Shown: positions 44,360-55,300 of the stretch, one piece after another
Position numbering within the stretch: position 1 is the first letter of the stretch
Layout: the number at the start of each line of letters is the position of its first letter
Assembly (NCBI GenBank): GCA_947579605.1
Contig: OX388305.1
Span: forward strand, 33,183,542 to 33,247,541
DNA: 64,000 bases
Source of the DNA: Athripsodes cinereus
Taxonomy: Eukaryota; Arthropoda; Insecta; Trichoptera; Leptoceridae
Reading direction: 5' to 3'
Position numbers and translations under genes: made by a program
The notes under the pieces: model-generated
Databases searched by the model: none
Told to the model about the DNA's origin: nothing
The model's input: only the letters and a program-made list of their open reading frames with translations

Positions 44360-46105
44360 ACGCATACCTATATATCTAATGAAAACTAATAGTACCTACC
44401 TCTCCATAGAAATAAAAAAATATTAACGAAGACAATGTTTTCAACCACAATAAAGAAAAAATCTCTTTTTGTGATTGGAACAAAATACCTACATATATAG
44501 AAATAAATCTTTAATTTAGCATGTATTTAAATGAAAGAAATTGTGGTCATATGCGCAGAACAATTAATATTCATTACTGCGTTGAAAAAGTCCCAGCTAC
44601 CACCCGGAAATTTGGGGTCTTTCATTTACCTAATATAATTTCTACACTAACAAAGTGTCCACACGGGAGGTGCGATGGTGGGCAACCTAAAGTGTTGGCC
44701 GGCCAAAATCTTCACTACTTCTTACTACAACCCAATTAGTGATTACCACCCAAATATTATAGATAATAAAACACCGATAATCTCGCCACCGCATCATCTC
44801 AACATTTCTATTTTATAATGATGGCATTTGATCATAAAATAAACACGACTTGAATATTCTTTCTGACTTCTATTGTGACTTTAATTTCATTCCAATATGA
44901 ACCTTGCACCATGAAAAACTAATACATCTTCAACATTATTAATATATAATATGTAGGATTTGGCATGTCATATCTAATTCATTTAAGATTGAGAGCCACT
45001 GAAAATATGCACGCGCCATCTATCTATTGTTATCAGAATTAGGTTATGTGGGAGGGCCTCTATTCAAGTCCAGGCTCTTCTTGGAATCCTAACTTTGAGG
45101 ATTCTAAGAAACTTTTTCAGCAGAATATAATTATTATGCACAAGACTGATTAGCATAGAGTTTTCTTCATTTATAATAAGATAAACAAATATTAAGAATT
45201 TATAACTTTTAAATTGATCTTTCTCCCTTTTCATTATACAAGATAATTTTCCTTATAATTCACATTGTAGGGAATATTAGGTAAAAAGTCGATATCTGTT
45301 AAATACCATGTACAAAACATTTGGCAATGATACATAGCACCTATCAAATTCATCCTTAATATCACATTTCTCTCTATTGAAAATCAATCTTAGAAAATAA
45401 TAAACTACATTCTACAACATTGTGAATACTTTTTCCGAAGGTGTGAAAAATGAAACTAAAATTAATTAGAAAAAATCTATTACATCAAAAATATCAAATT
45501 ATGGTTTCACCAACATTAATGGAAAAATATAAAACAGAAAAGTATGGTTTCATCTTTAGAATTGATTAACAACAATAAAAACATACAAAAATAAATATTC
45601 TAATTATGCTAGGATAGAAAAAATATTAATACAAAATAACGAGTAAAAACAATTTAAATCATGCTAACTAGCTACAAATAACAGCAATACAAAATTATTG
45701 AAACTAAATCACAGAAATTGCATTTTTAGATTAGGTTACTTCATCCAAGATATTCATTCACTCATTTAGTAATTTACCACAGATCAAAGTTCCAAAACTT
45801 TCATACTAACGTTCCATTGCCTCTGTCCTTCATGCTTAAATTTATGTAATGTATCTCCGAATTCATCAAGCCGTGGAGTTCTAGAACATTCTATCATTGG
45901 TTTCACTTGAATATGTTGAAATTGAGAAAATTTAGTGACACATAATATGGTGTGTACTATATTCCCATAATTGCATTATTTTAAATCTCAGGTAGTCATT
46001 CAAGTCCAGATTGACAGAAATTAATTATATTCATAGTACAATAAATTTTAATCTGTATTTGATCTTTTTCGAAACTATGATAAATAAAGTTGCTAATTTC
46101 TTGAT
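44360..46105. other. Intergenic, gbb to NUFIP1; no gene supported
   Basis: AT-rich. The 72-codon ORF at 44521-44739 resembles nothing I recognise and has no visible splice partners. The NUFIP1 3' UTR must occupy the right end. Confidence 0.45.
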
Positions 46106-48195
46106 TCATTTATCAGGGAAGAAATTATTTTGTACAACATAGTGAACACATTGCAGAATAACATTTCGTTCTTTTCGAATATCTTTTTCCAAAAGCTTTT
46201 CGAGTAACGTTTTTGGCAGTCTTCGTCTATTTTGCTCTCTCTGTATTTTATTATTATTTCCCCGCTTGCTATCCCCCATAGCCATTTGACTAGCATTAGT
46301 TACTTTTGGTGCGACAAGTTCTTCATTTTTATTTGAACTTTTTCTTTTACGTGTTCGTTTATGAATAGATTCTTTATTAGCATCAGAATTACTAGGAACA
46401 ATATCTATCAAACTACTTATGTGATCTGTACATTTGTCAATTTTTACTTCCTCGGGTCCACTTTCATTATCATCTACATTTATATTAGAACTACCTATAC
46501 TTTCTGAGATTACACAGTTAGTTGAAGGAGATATTTCACTTGATTTTTTGATATAAACTTTTGATTGTTTGTCTACTACTTCAACTATTGGATCTTCATT
46601 ATCTGAAGAATCATAAGCACTAATCAAATTACTTAAAGCCTTGCAAACAGCAGATGTATTTTGTATTTGATCTTTATCTGGAAGAATATCTTCATCTTTC
46701 CATTCATCGTCCTCAATATCTAGATTGTCATCTGACATTGGTGTGTCATCACACATCACATCATCTCTTATTAATTGGCTTGTACCTTTGAAAGGTTTTA
46801 AATTACAATAAAGTTCTTCTGTCGAATTGTCTACAGGTTGTGCTGATTTCTGATCCATTTTAGTCGACTTTTTAGCTTCAGTATTTTTATTTGAACGATT
46901 TTTAGATGATTTGCTTAAATCAGTTTGTAACGCTGGCTTCCATTTACCATTTGGAAACTTTTCATTTCTCTGTGATCTCTCACGATATGACTTCTGGTTA
47001 TTATTTCTCGAATCTGAAACATTTCTCTTTTAGATACTCATTCCACCAAAATAAAAATAAATATTTGATTATATGAAATATAAAAATTTAACTAGCCACT
47101 TACTATTTCTTTTATTATTAAATCTGCTTTTATCATCTTTAAGTTTTTCTCCCCTATCGTTGCATTCTTGTTCCTGTGCCTTCTTTTTTTCAATATTTGC
47201 TCTACTAGGATAATTTTTTTTGCGTTCGTTAATCCAATTATTTATGTCTTCTGGAGTATCCGTCTTACAAATCTTCTTATAAAGACCTGTGCTGTGTTGC
47301 ATTTGAATGTGTTTAGTCACAATATTCATATGAGCAGTGAATGTGCACCCATCAATACCACATTTCTGAAATCATATATTTTTTATACTAAGTAAAAGTG
47401 ATAATTCAATGCAGGCATTGTACTCTCTATTGGTATATTAAGATTAAAAATCAACATATATCAAAAATATAATTCATTAATCTCTGCAAATCTAGCAAAT
47501 AGAAATATATGGTTGTAATTGCTGTACGGTACTTCATTGGTGATGTTGTACTTTGAACCCACAAACGCCTCATTACACATTCATGACACAAGCTTATCGC
47601 TCAGTTAATGAGAATAAGTTTCAATTTCAGATTCAGGAGCCAAGTTTTTTCAAAAGTAAGCTAATAAGATATTGGTGTAGCGTGCGGCGAGACACAGTAT
47701 CTTACTAGTTCGCTGCACCTTGATAACATAAATGTATAGTGGTGTTGTTTTTTCTATGATTTTTTTTGTGTAATATATTGTATAAATACTTTTGAATTTG
47801 AAAGATTAAATGCATACCTGATGTTCCCTATTATGATCACTGAGCAACTCCATTGTATTGAACCCTCTTTCACAAGGATCACACCAAAACTCAAATTTTT
47901 TCTCCTGAGGTTTGGATTCCTTTCTTTGAAAATGGTCATTATTTTTAAACTCTCCCATTAGATGAGGAGGGATTGTAGCTCCTCTAGGTCCAAACATTGG
48001 TGGTGGCTGCATATGCACTGGCATTCTAAGGGCTTCTGGCGTCATTCCATAAGGAGGACGAATGTAGGGTGGGCGGCAATTTTTCATGAGAGGTGGTCTT
48101 GGAGAACCCCATGGCATTCTACCGCGAAGCGGTCCACAAGCCGGCGAAGGACGAAAAAATATTGGTGGTCGGCTGTTAAAACCGTCAGAATTCAT
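46106..48195 (-). CDS. NUFIP1: NUFIP1-like nuclear FMRP-interacting protein
   Basis: Three coding exons on the minus strand, 47818-48195, 47104-47365 and 46106-47013, join in frame to 515 residues. The N-terminus is Pro/Arg/Met-rich (MNSDGFNSRPPIFFRPSPAC), followed by a C2H2 finger (FWCDPCERGFNTMELLSDHN, spacing C-2-C-12-H-3-H). Exon 2 holds a second Cys/His segment (CGIDGC...HIQMQH) and the NUFIP1 signature INERKKNYPSRANIEKKKAQ. Exon 3 is acidic, then basic, ending in the conserved TLLEKLLEKDIRKERNVILQ and VHYVVQNNFF. The family bridges the 15.5K/SNU13 protein and assembly factors in box C/D snoRNP assembly in the nucleus; that role is inferred from homology. The gene is head to head with the BAP18-like gene. 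No frame disruption seen. Confidence 0.93.
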
Positions 48196-48884
48196 TATAG
48201 ATTATAAGAAAACAACGAATAAATCAATTGTACAATATAATTCTACCAAAACATAACCTAGCAACAAATTCCACTGTCAAAAATTCAAAACATGCGCTTG
48301 CGCTCAGAACCAGTATTGCCAACGTGGATTTAAAAAAAGACCTACGTTAAGGGGTATTCATCATACACTTGTTCACTTCACTCTGGATTCTTCATTGAAT
48401 AGGTGTGAATAGAATTTATGTTTCATCGTGATAACGGATGAAAGCGATTACCAACCAACATAATTTTATTGAAAAAGGAAAAATTAAAGAATGTCAGGAC
48501 ATGGTTTCTAGTTATCAAATTATTAACATGAATAATAACGAAATATACAAATATTTAGGTTTTCCACAATCTAAAAATTTAAATCACTCTTTAATCAAAA
48601 CTCAATTAACAAATGATTTTAAAGATAGACTTAATAAAATATTTAAATGTGATCTATCGGCCAAAAACATAGTAAAAGCAATAAACGCGTGGGCAATCCC
48701 ATTATTAACATATTCATTTGGCATCATAAAATGGTCTAAAACGGATCTAGATAAATTAGAAAGACTTATTAGAACACAATTAACAAAAAATAGATATCAC
48801 CATCCAAATTCCGCAAAAGAAAGGTTGGTTCTGTCTAGGAGTATAGGAGGAAGAGGAATTGTTAACATTTCCTCTTTACATAAT

Positions 48885-49160
48885 AGACCATTAAAGGTCA
48901 CGTGGTCTTGTCTATGGATTTGCTTTTGCTTGGGGGGCAAACAGTCAGATTGCGCAAATCATCCTTGTAAGATGTTATGCCATAAGAGAAAAAAAAGAAA
49001 GCCAGACGACAAAATAATAACAAAATCGACACTGACAGTTTTTTTTTATTATTAAGTATTCTTTAGGCGTTCCACCTAATATTACACCGTAATCGTCTGT
49101 TGTGTTGGGATGCCTGATGCCCCTCAATGATTTTTCTGTGACGTCATCCTTTAATGGTCT
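48885..49160. mobile_element. MITE with 5 bp duplication inside the R4 relic
   Basis: 276 bp. The ends AGACCATTAAAGG are exact inverted repeats and ATAAT is duplicated at 48880-48884 and 49161-49165. It interrupts the R4-like reading frame right after SSLHN. The superfamily is not certain from 5 bp alone. No ORF of its own. Confidence 0.85.
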
Positions 49161-49182
49161 ATAATTAAATAGAATCCCTTAA

Positions 49183-50985
49183 CCTTCGCCTTACTGAAAT
49201 CAAAAACTTACTCGCGCTCCTAACATGTGTAGTGACTACACATTTTCAAATAAGCGGTTTAAGATTGAAAAAATAGGAATAATCATAGCCAAACCATTCA
49301 GACAATTATAAGTAAAGTATTGTATATATGTGTATTGTATAGGAAATCATAAAAATATATAAATTATTGCTGAAAACGTGAAAAAAATAACATCATCTAG
49401 CGCTCATGAACCTAGCGAGAAGACAACTCATTATGAATAGCGAAGGCCAACTGACGGCTGACCGCACGCATAGCGACGCGTTGTGCAATCGGCAATCATC
49501 GGCTGATAGTCCGACTACATTTGCGTAAACTGCAGTGGTTGCAAACTATTTAATATGTTATTTAATTAATTTATTTATTGTTACACAATTATAAAGACAA
49601 TCAGTGCATAGAAAATGGATAATCCAACCTGTTCTAGGATTATGCTAAGACAAAATATATGTATGTACACAAATCAAGATTATAATCAAAGTAAATAAAA
49701 AAATTAAGTATAACCAGCACATATAATAGTCCATTAAAAAAAAAAGAACAGGCTACGTACAAGCTTACAGAAAAAAAAATGATTTACAGAAAATAGATAA
49801 AATTAAAAATCATTTAAACCGTAAAAGTTATAAGCAGTAATAGATACAATAAGATGAATAATTTTATGACTTGGTTCCAAATGTCTCTCGATGAATCCGC
49901 ACTTAAATAAATTATTTATTTTACAATTAATGATTCTGGATATAATGTAACTCAAAAATTAGATTTACCGGTAAATTAATATATTAAAGTTCAAAAATCT
50001 ATCATAATATTAAATACATGGAATATTGTAAAAAGAAAATTAACGCAGATATTTCAGGCACGATTGTGGTATTTTGAACCTGCGTTTTGAGCCTAATACT
50101 TTGATATTTTGTATATCTGGATAGGTGAATTTTTCCCGGCATTAGACTGTTAAGTTTTTGTGTGATCATGACTGATCATATGGAGACTTATCTGGTTGTA
50201 TAATGCTGAGAAGTGTGGATGGCCATTCCGCCGCCGCGTAAAAAATAATATTATTACATTTATGTTTATTTTAATTGTAGATAATAATATTTATTTGAAA
50301 TGTTTACCTACATAATAATATTTATTTTAAATGTTTATATAATAATATTTATAAATAAATCGCTAATAAATCCATAAATGAAGTGCCCTCACGAAGAAAT
50401 GAACTGAAAAGTAACGTTATATGATATACACCTTTCCCTCTTATGATATAATAATATAATGAAAAGTTGGTATTTAGAAATGTAAAACGAATACCTACCT
50501 ACCTAGTTATAATTATTGAAATTATTATGGAACGGAAATAATAAATCACTTTGAAACCTCTGGATTTAAGTCAACTTCGTAAGTAAAAGAATAGATCTGG
50601 AATGATAAAACACGACTGCGTGCTATTTCGCATAGTCCTTCCTCAGCACAGTTCGCGAGAGCGAGATGTAAATAGTGTTCACTATCTAACGAAAACAGCC
50701 GAGTACGAAGCGTCGAAGACACGTGAGATATAGTTAGTACATCGCGCATTTGATTGTATTAGTAAGATATTTTGATTGTGTTTGTAAATTTATTTCCGTT
50801 CTTCAAAAAATGTCTTTGAAATAGTCAATAAGTTCCAATTATTATTAATATAATTTTTTAATTCGATGCGTAAATATATTACTGAGGATTACCTAAAATC
50901 TTGACCTTCAATTTATTGTATTTATTGAAATATTAATTATAAACAGAAGCATGTGTACTGACTACACATTACCGGACGGCAAGTG
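49183..50985. mobile_element. TTAA-flanked non-autonomous element (piggyBac-like)
   Basis: 1803 bp between TTAA at 49179-49182 and at 50986-50989; deleting it with one TTAA restores the R4-like frame (ESLKTYFRNKQNNSILHK). The terminal octamers CCTTCGCC and, inverted, CACTTGCC match at 5 of 8. Near each end lies a 19-base palindrome (ATGTGTAGTGACTACACAT at 49225-49243, one-base variant at 50951-50969). TTAA targeting plus internal repeats suggests piggyBac ancestry. There is no transposase ORF. Confidence 0.75.
49946..50246 (+). mobile_element. Second R4-like 3' end, inside the TTAA element
   Basis: AGATATTTCAGGCACGATTG through GAGACTTATCTGGTTGTATA and GCCGCCGCGTAAAAAA aligns over about 250 bases with the 3' UTR at 51855-52064. 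This is a separate 5'-truncated R4-like insertion carried within the TTAA element. Confidence 0.85.
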
Positions 50986-52064
50986 TTAAAACATATTTTA
51001 GAAACAAACAAAATAATTCTATATTACATAAAATTATAATACAGGCCGATAAAAATCATACACCTTTAAATTTAAATGACGAAACAGTAGGTCCGCGATT
51101 AAACTATTTAAATATTTTGTTAGAATCTTGGGGTAGGAAGGAACTTCATGCTAGACACCTCAATGATCTCAACCAATCTTATGTTGACAAATATGCGTCA
51201 AACAGGTGGTTGACCGTATGGGGAAACCGAGGGTTTTATGCTAGCAATTCAAGATCAGGTAATAAATACAAAAAATTATCAAAATGTCTGGCCAAACCAG
51301 AAACAATTCAACACATAGTTTCGGGTTGTTCCACTCTCGCTCAAACTGAGTATACCAATAGACATAATCATGTCGCAAAAATAATACATCAAAATTTAGC
51401 AATTACACATAATCCTTTAAACTCACAAATAGTAATACCTTATTATAAATACAACCCGGAACCGGTTTTAGAAAATCAAAATTACAGGCTCTATTATGAT
51501 AAAACCATAATAACAGATAGACAAATACATCATAATAGACCCGATTTAGTATTACATGATAAACGTAATAAAATAACGTACCTATAATAGACATCGCTGT
51601 CCCAAATACACATAATATACAAACAACCGTCGCAGAAAAAAAACGTAAATATACAGAACTAGCAGGAGAAATAAAAAATATTTGGCATTCTAGATCCGTT
51701 TATATAATACCTTTAGTCATTTCAGCTACAGGGGTAACTCCGAAATCTTTAATAAATAATTTACAAAAATTAGATTTACCGGTTAATTTGTATATTAAAT
51801 TTCAAAAATCTATTAGGTATAATAAACACTTGTAATATTGTAAAAAAGTTTTTGAACACAGATATTTCAGGCACAATGCTGGTATTTTGATCCCGCGTTT
51901 TGAGCCTAATCCTTTGATATCCTGTATATCTGGATAGGTGAATTTTTCCCGGCATTAGACTGTTAAGTTTTTGTGTGACTATGACCGATCATAATATGGA
52001 GACTTATCTGGTTGTATAATGCTGAGAAGTGCGGATGGCAATTCTGCCGCCGCGTAAAAAAAAA

Positions 52065-52376
52065 CTTGTTTACGATCGTTTCAGTGAAAGGACCTTTCAT
52101 CAAAATTATGACGAGTGGTAATCTCCTTCCTCCGTCATCGCTAGTGATCACTATTGATGAAACGCCTGTTAATCTTGGAGGATCATCCGGAGTGATAACT
52201 GAAAATGAACAAATGTGAACGCCCCTTTAGGCTGGTATTATTATCATAGACAAGAATTATTCTTCATAGACATTTTTAGCGGTTTTCTTATCCCGGCGTC
52301 CTGCCAAATTGACGGATGATGTCGAGGTTTTGATGTTATTTGTTTATTTTTTAAAAGTAATCTTTCTTTTACGAAC
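52065..52376. promoter_or_regulatory. BAP18 proximal upstream region
   Basis: The 312 bases between the R4-like poly(A) and the BAP18 start codon should hold its promoter and 5' UTR. The 68-codon ORF ending at 52218 runs out of the R4-like 3' UTR and is not convincing as a gene. Confidence 0.35.
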
Positions 52377-55300
52377 ATGAATAATTCGGCTGCAAAGGTT
52401 TGTTGAATCTGTATATTATTTTCAGATACATCATAGTGCGAAATTTTCCTTACTAATGGTAATTTTCAGGTTGGTGAAATATTCACTGAAGCTGGTGCAG
52501 CATTCAATAAATTAGCAGAAATGACGATGCAGCTGCATCCTATGGCAGAATCTCCAGCGGGGTAAGCTATGATAAACTCATAAGATTCTCCGTTCTAGTA
52601 TTATTATTTAGATAATCGATAGTAAAAAGCTGTGAGCAAATCCTTATCTGAATCACTGTAGTATCTTCAGTGAATATTAAGGAACATCACAGGACAGTCA
52701 ATGGTTTCAAATAAATCTATAAACTTGCAATAGTTGGTGTGAAACCAAGTTTATTTAATATATTCATGAATGATATATTTTATTGAGCATATTATTTATA
52801 AACTATGCAGTCCAGATCTACAGAAGTGCTATTATTTGCCTATGACCTCAACTGATATAAATCATTAGTTGACTGTAGTGCTTTGAAATAACTTTGATTC
52901 TTCATATGACTGGTGAAAGCAAAACAAACTTTATTTCAATATTGGTAAATCCCAGATTATGATTATTAGATTTCACAAAACGTTAGTCTAAAATAATGCA
53001 TAGTTATTCGATAATAGGGCTACGAACTAGAGATATCTGAGCATTACTTTCTCTGAAGACCTGACTTATAATTTACATATAGAAGAAATTGTCAGTAGAT
53101 GTAGATCTATATTAAATAGATCGGGCTTCATCTTCAGGCCGGTGACTGGCCTCAATTTTATCATCCTTATAGACTGCTTTATGTGTCTCTAGAACAACCA
53201 TTGCTAGATCATGACACCACAATAATATAACAGATATTTTTGCTGATAATAATTAACATTATAAAATTATGATATTAACTGTTTAATTTTATAATTTGAC
53301 ACTGGGCAGTTGCTTTTGTTATTTGTCTGTAAGCTTATTCATATAGTTCGTTAATACTCGAACTCCACTGTGTATTATAACATGCATCTTTGTAATGTGT
53401 AAAGAGCTTGTGCCGTGAGTTATTATTATTTTTTTGTTTTTTTTTTTTATATATATAAATAAGTTTTATTTCTTCACTAATTACTGACATGTTTATCACT
53501 TTCATTTGTTTTATTGGCTACCTATTCGTGAGAGTTGTCCTAATGGTATGGATGGATTCTTTACTGATCTATCATGCTACTGTTGTGCAATGTAAAACTA
53601 GTTTTTACTCCGTAAGAAAATCAAAGAGGCAACATTTATTTTAAATATTTATTGAACAGTTTTATATTTGTAAGGTTGGTAAGGAAAATGTTTTTTTTCT
53701 CGTATAAAATGTAATGTAATGGAAATGCATTTCTTATTGTTTAGGAGTAAATGGACAGATGAAGAAATTGAGATGCTTCGTACCTGCGTTCATAACTTTG
53801 CAGACGATTTAAATAAATTAAGTCAACATATTAAAAATAGAACAGTGTAAGTTAAACTGAAATATCGTTGTAGAATTAACATGCAATATTTATTACAAAT
53901 GCCTGTCTTAAGGGGCCCCTTTAGCAATAACGATAAATCATTCAATTTTCAACAAGTTTGGTACACAAACTCTCAAAACTTGTTGATTCTACGAACATTT
54001 TGATTTGATAAAATATGAAAACAAATATTAATTACCAATATCAAACTTTAACTTTTAAAAAAAACTCGATTTTAGCTTCATAGTATTCGTTTATAAAAAA
54101 GCATAATTCTAAAAATCGAATTCGGGGGTGTGTTTGGTACATAAATGCACGAGAAACAAATTTTCATATATTTATTTTAATATTGAGAATATTTAGATAG
54201 TAATTACAATTATAGAACAAAAAAAAACTATTTTTTTTGTTGTTGATTTCATGGATATTGACCGACTTAAAATTTTTTTTTTTTATAAATTTCTCATATT
54301 TTGAAACCAAAAATCACCACATGAACTCAATTTTTTGTATACTTAAAAATGTTTGCTTAAATCTATAGTATTTATATGCTTGATAGGATAAATAAAAAAT
54401 AGGTATATATATTTTACAAATAATTTGTATTTTGATATAACAAAGAGTACCTAAATAAATCTCGTCAGTCTGCGATTCATTTATTTTTTAGTAAAAAACT
54501 AATATTGGTAATAAATATTTAATTTTTTGTTTTTTCAAATCAATATGTTCGTTTCAAATCAATAGGGTCAACAAGTTTTGGCAGTTTTTCTATCAAATTT
54601 GTTGAAAATAGAATATTTTACCATTTTTGCTAAACGGGGCCCTTAACATGCAGTATTTAATACAAATGCCTATATACATTTGCATAATTAGTATTTCCAT
54701 TAAAGAAGTGTTTGCATTTGTCTTGGTGATGTTGTATTTATTTTACAGTAAGTTAGAGTACCATGTACTAAATATCTCAATTTTTTCATCTTTATTATAC
54801 AATATTCTTATAAAAATGTGTATTTTTAGATCACAAATTAGGACAACATTAAAGAAAAAGACATTTGAAGATGCCGGAATTCCCGTTAGACAAATTGTAG
54901 TTGGTAATCAAAACCAGCAGCCTAGCGGAGTGCAACAAATAAACCAGCCAGTGCAGCAGATGACACAGCCACCGCAGAATGCAGTGGCGGTGCAACAACA
55001 GCAACAGCAGCAGACAATGATTGGAAAGAGCGCAGAGGTATACATGAGGTAGACATAAATAATTGCACCGCAGACACCTAACAGACACTAATACAACACA
55101 CGACCGCTCAATGTAGAGCATGTACAGATCTACAGCTCAGATGGACAGTTAATTAAAACGCCATGCACTGTAACTTTACTCATACACAATATACAGTGTT
55201 GAAGCTACACACCTACCCTAATCAATGATAGATTATGAATACATCATGTTTTGTAAATGTTGCAACGTATATGGTTGTAAAAATTTGGTTATCCACAGTT

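Larger units (their letters stand above)
48425..52064 (+). mobile_element. R2/R4-type retroelement relic with two nested insertions
   Basis: A 5'-truncated REL-endonuclease-type LINE. The pieces 48438-48884, 49166-49178 and 50990-51830 read as one protein when the inserts are skipped: the thumb region (EIYKYLGFPQ, WAIPLLTYSFGIIKW, SIGGRGIVNIS), then the CCHC knuckle (CLAKPETIQHIVSGC...RHNHV), then the RPDLVLHDKRNKITYL endonuclease motif, and a 3' UTR ending in poly(A) at 52064. Stops (one TAA beside the MITE and one after ITYL) show it is dead. It fills most of the space between NUFIP1 and BAP18. Confidence 0.82.

Noticed and set aside
44521..44739. 72-codon plus-strand ORF upstream of gbb
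   Set aside because: No recognisable motif, no splice partners and no conserved look.
51117..51587. Independent host gene of 156 codons
   Set aside because: It contains the CCHC knuckle and RPDLVLHDK endonuclease motif of an R2/R4-type element and joins to the upstream piece once the inserts are removed.
52012..52218. 68-codon plus-strand ORF before BAP18
   Set aside because: It starts inside the R4-like 3' UTR and crosses its poly(A) end; the downstream SSLVITIDETPVNLGG text is not a family I can identify.
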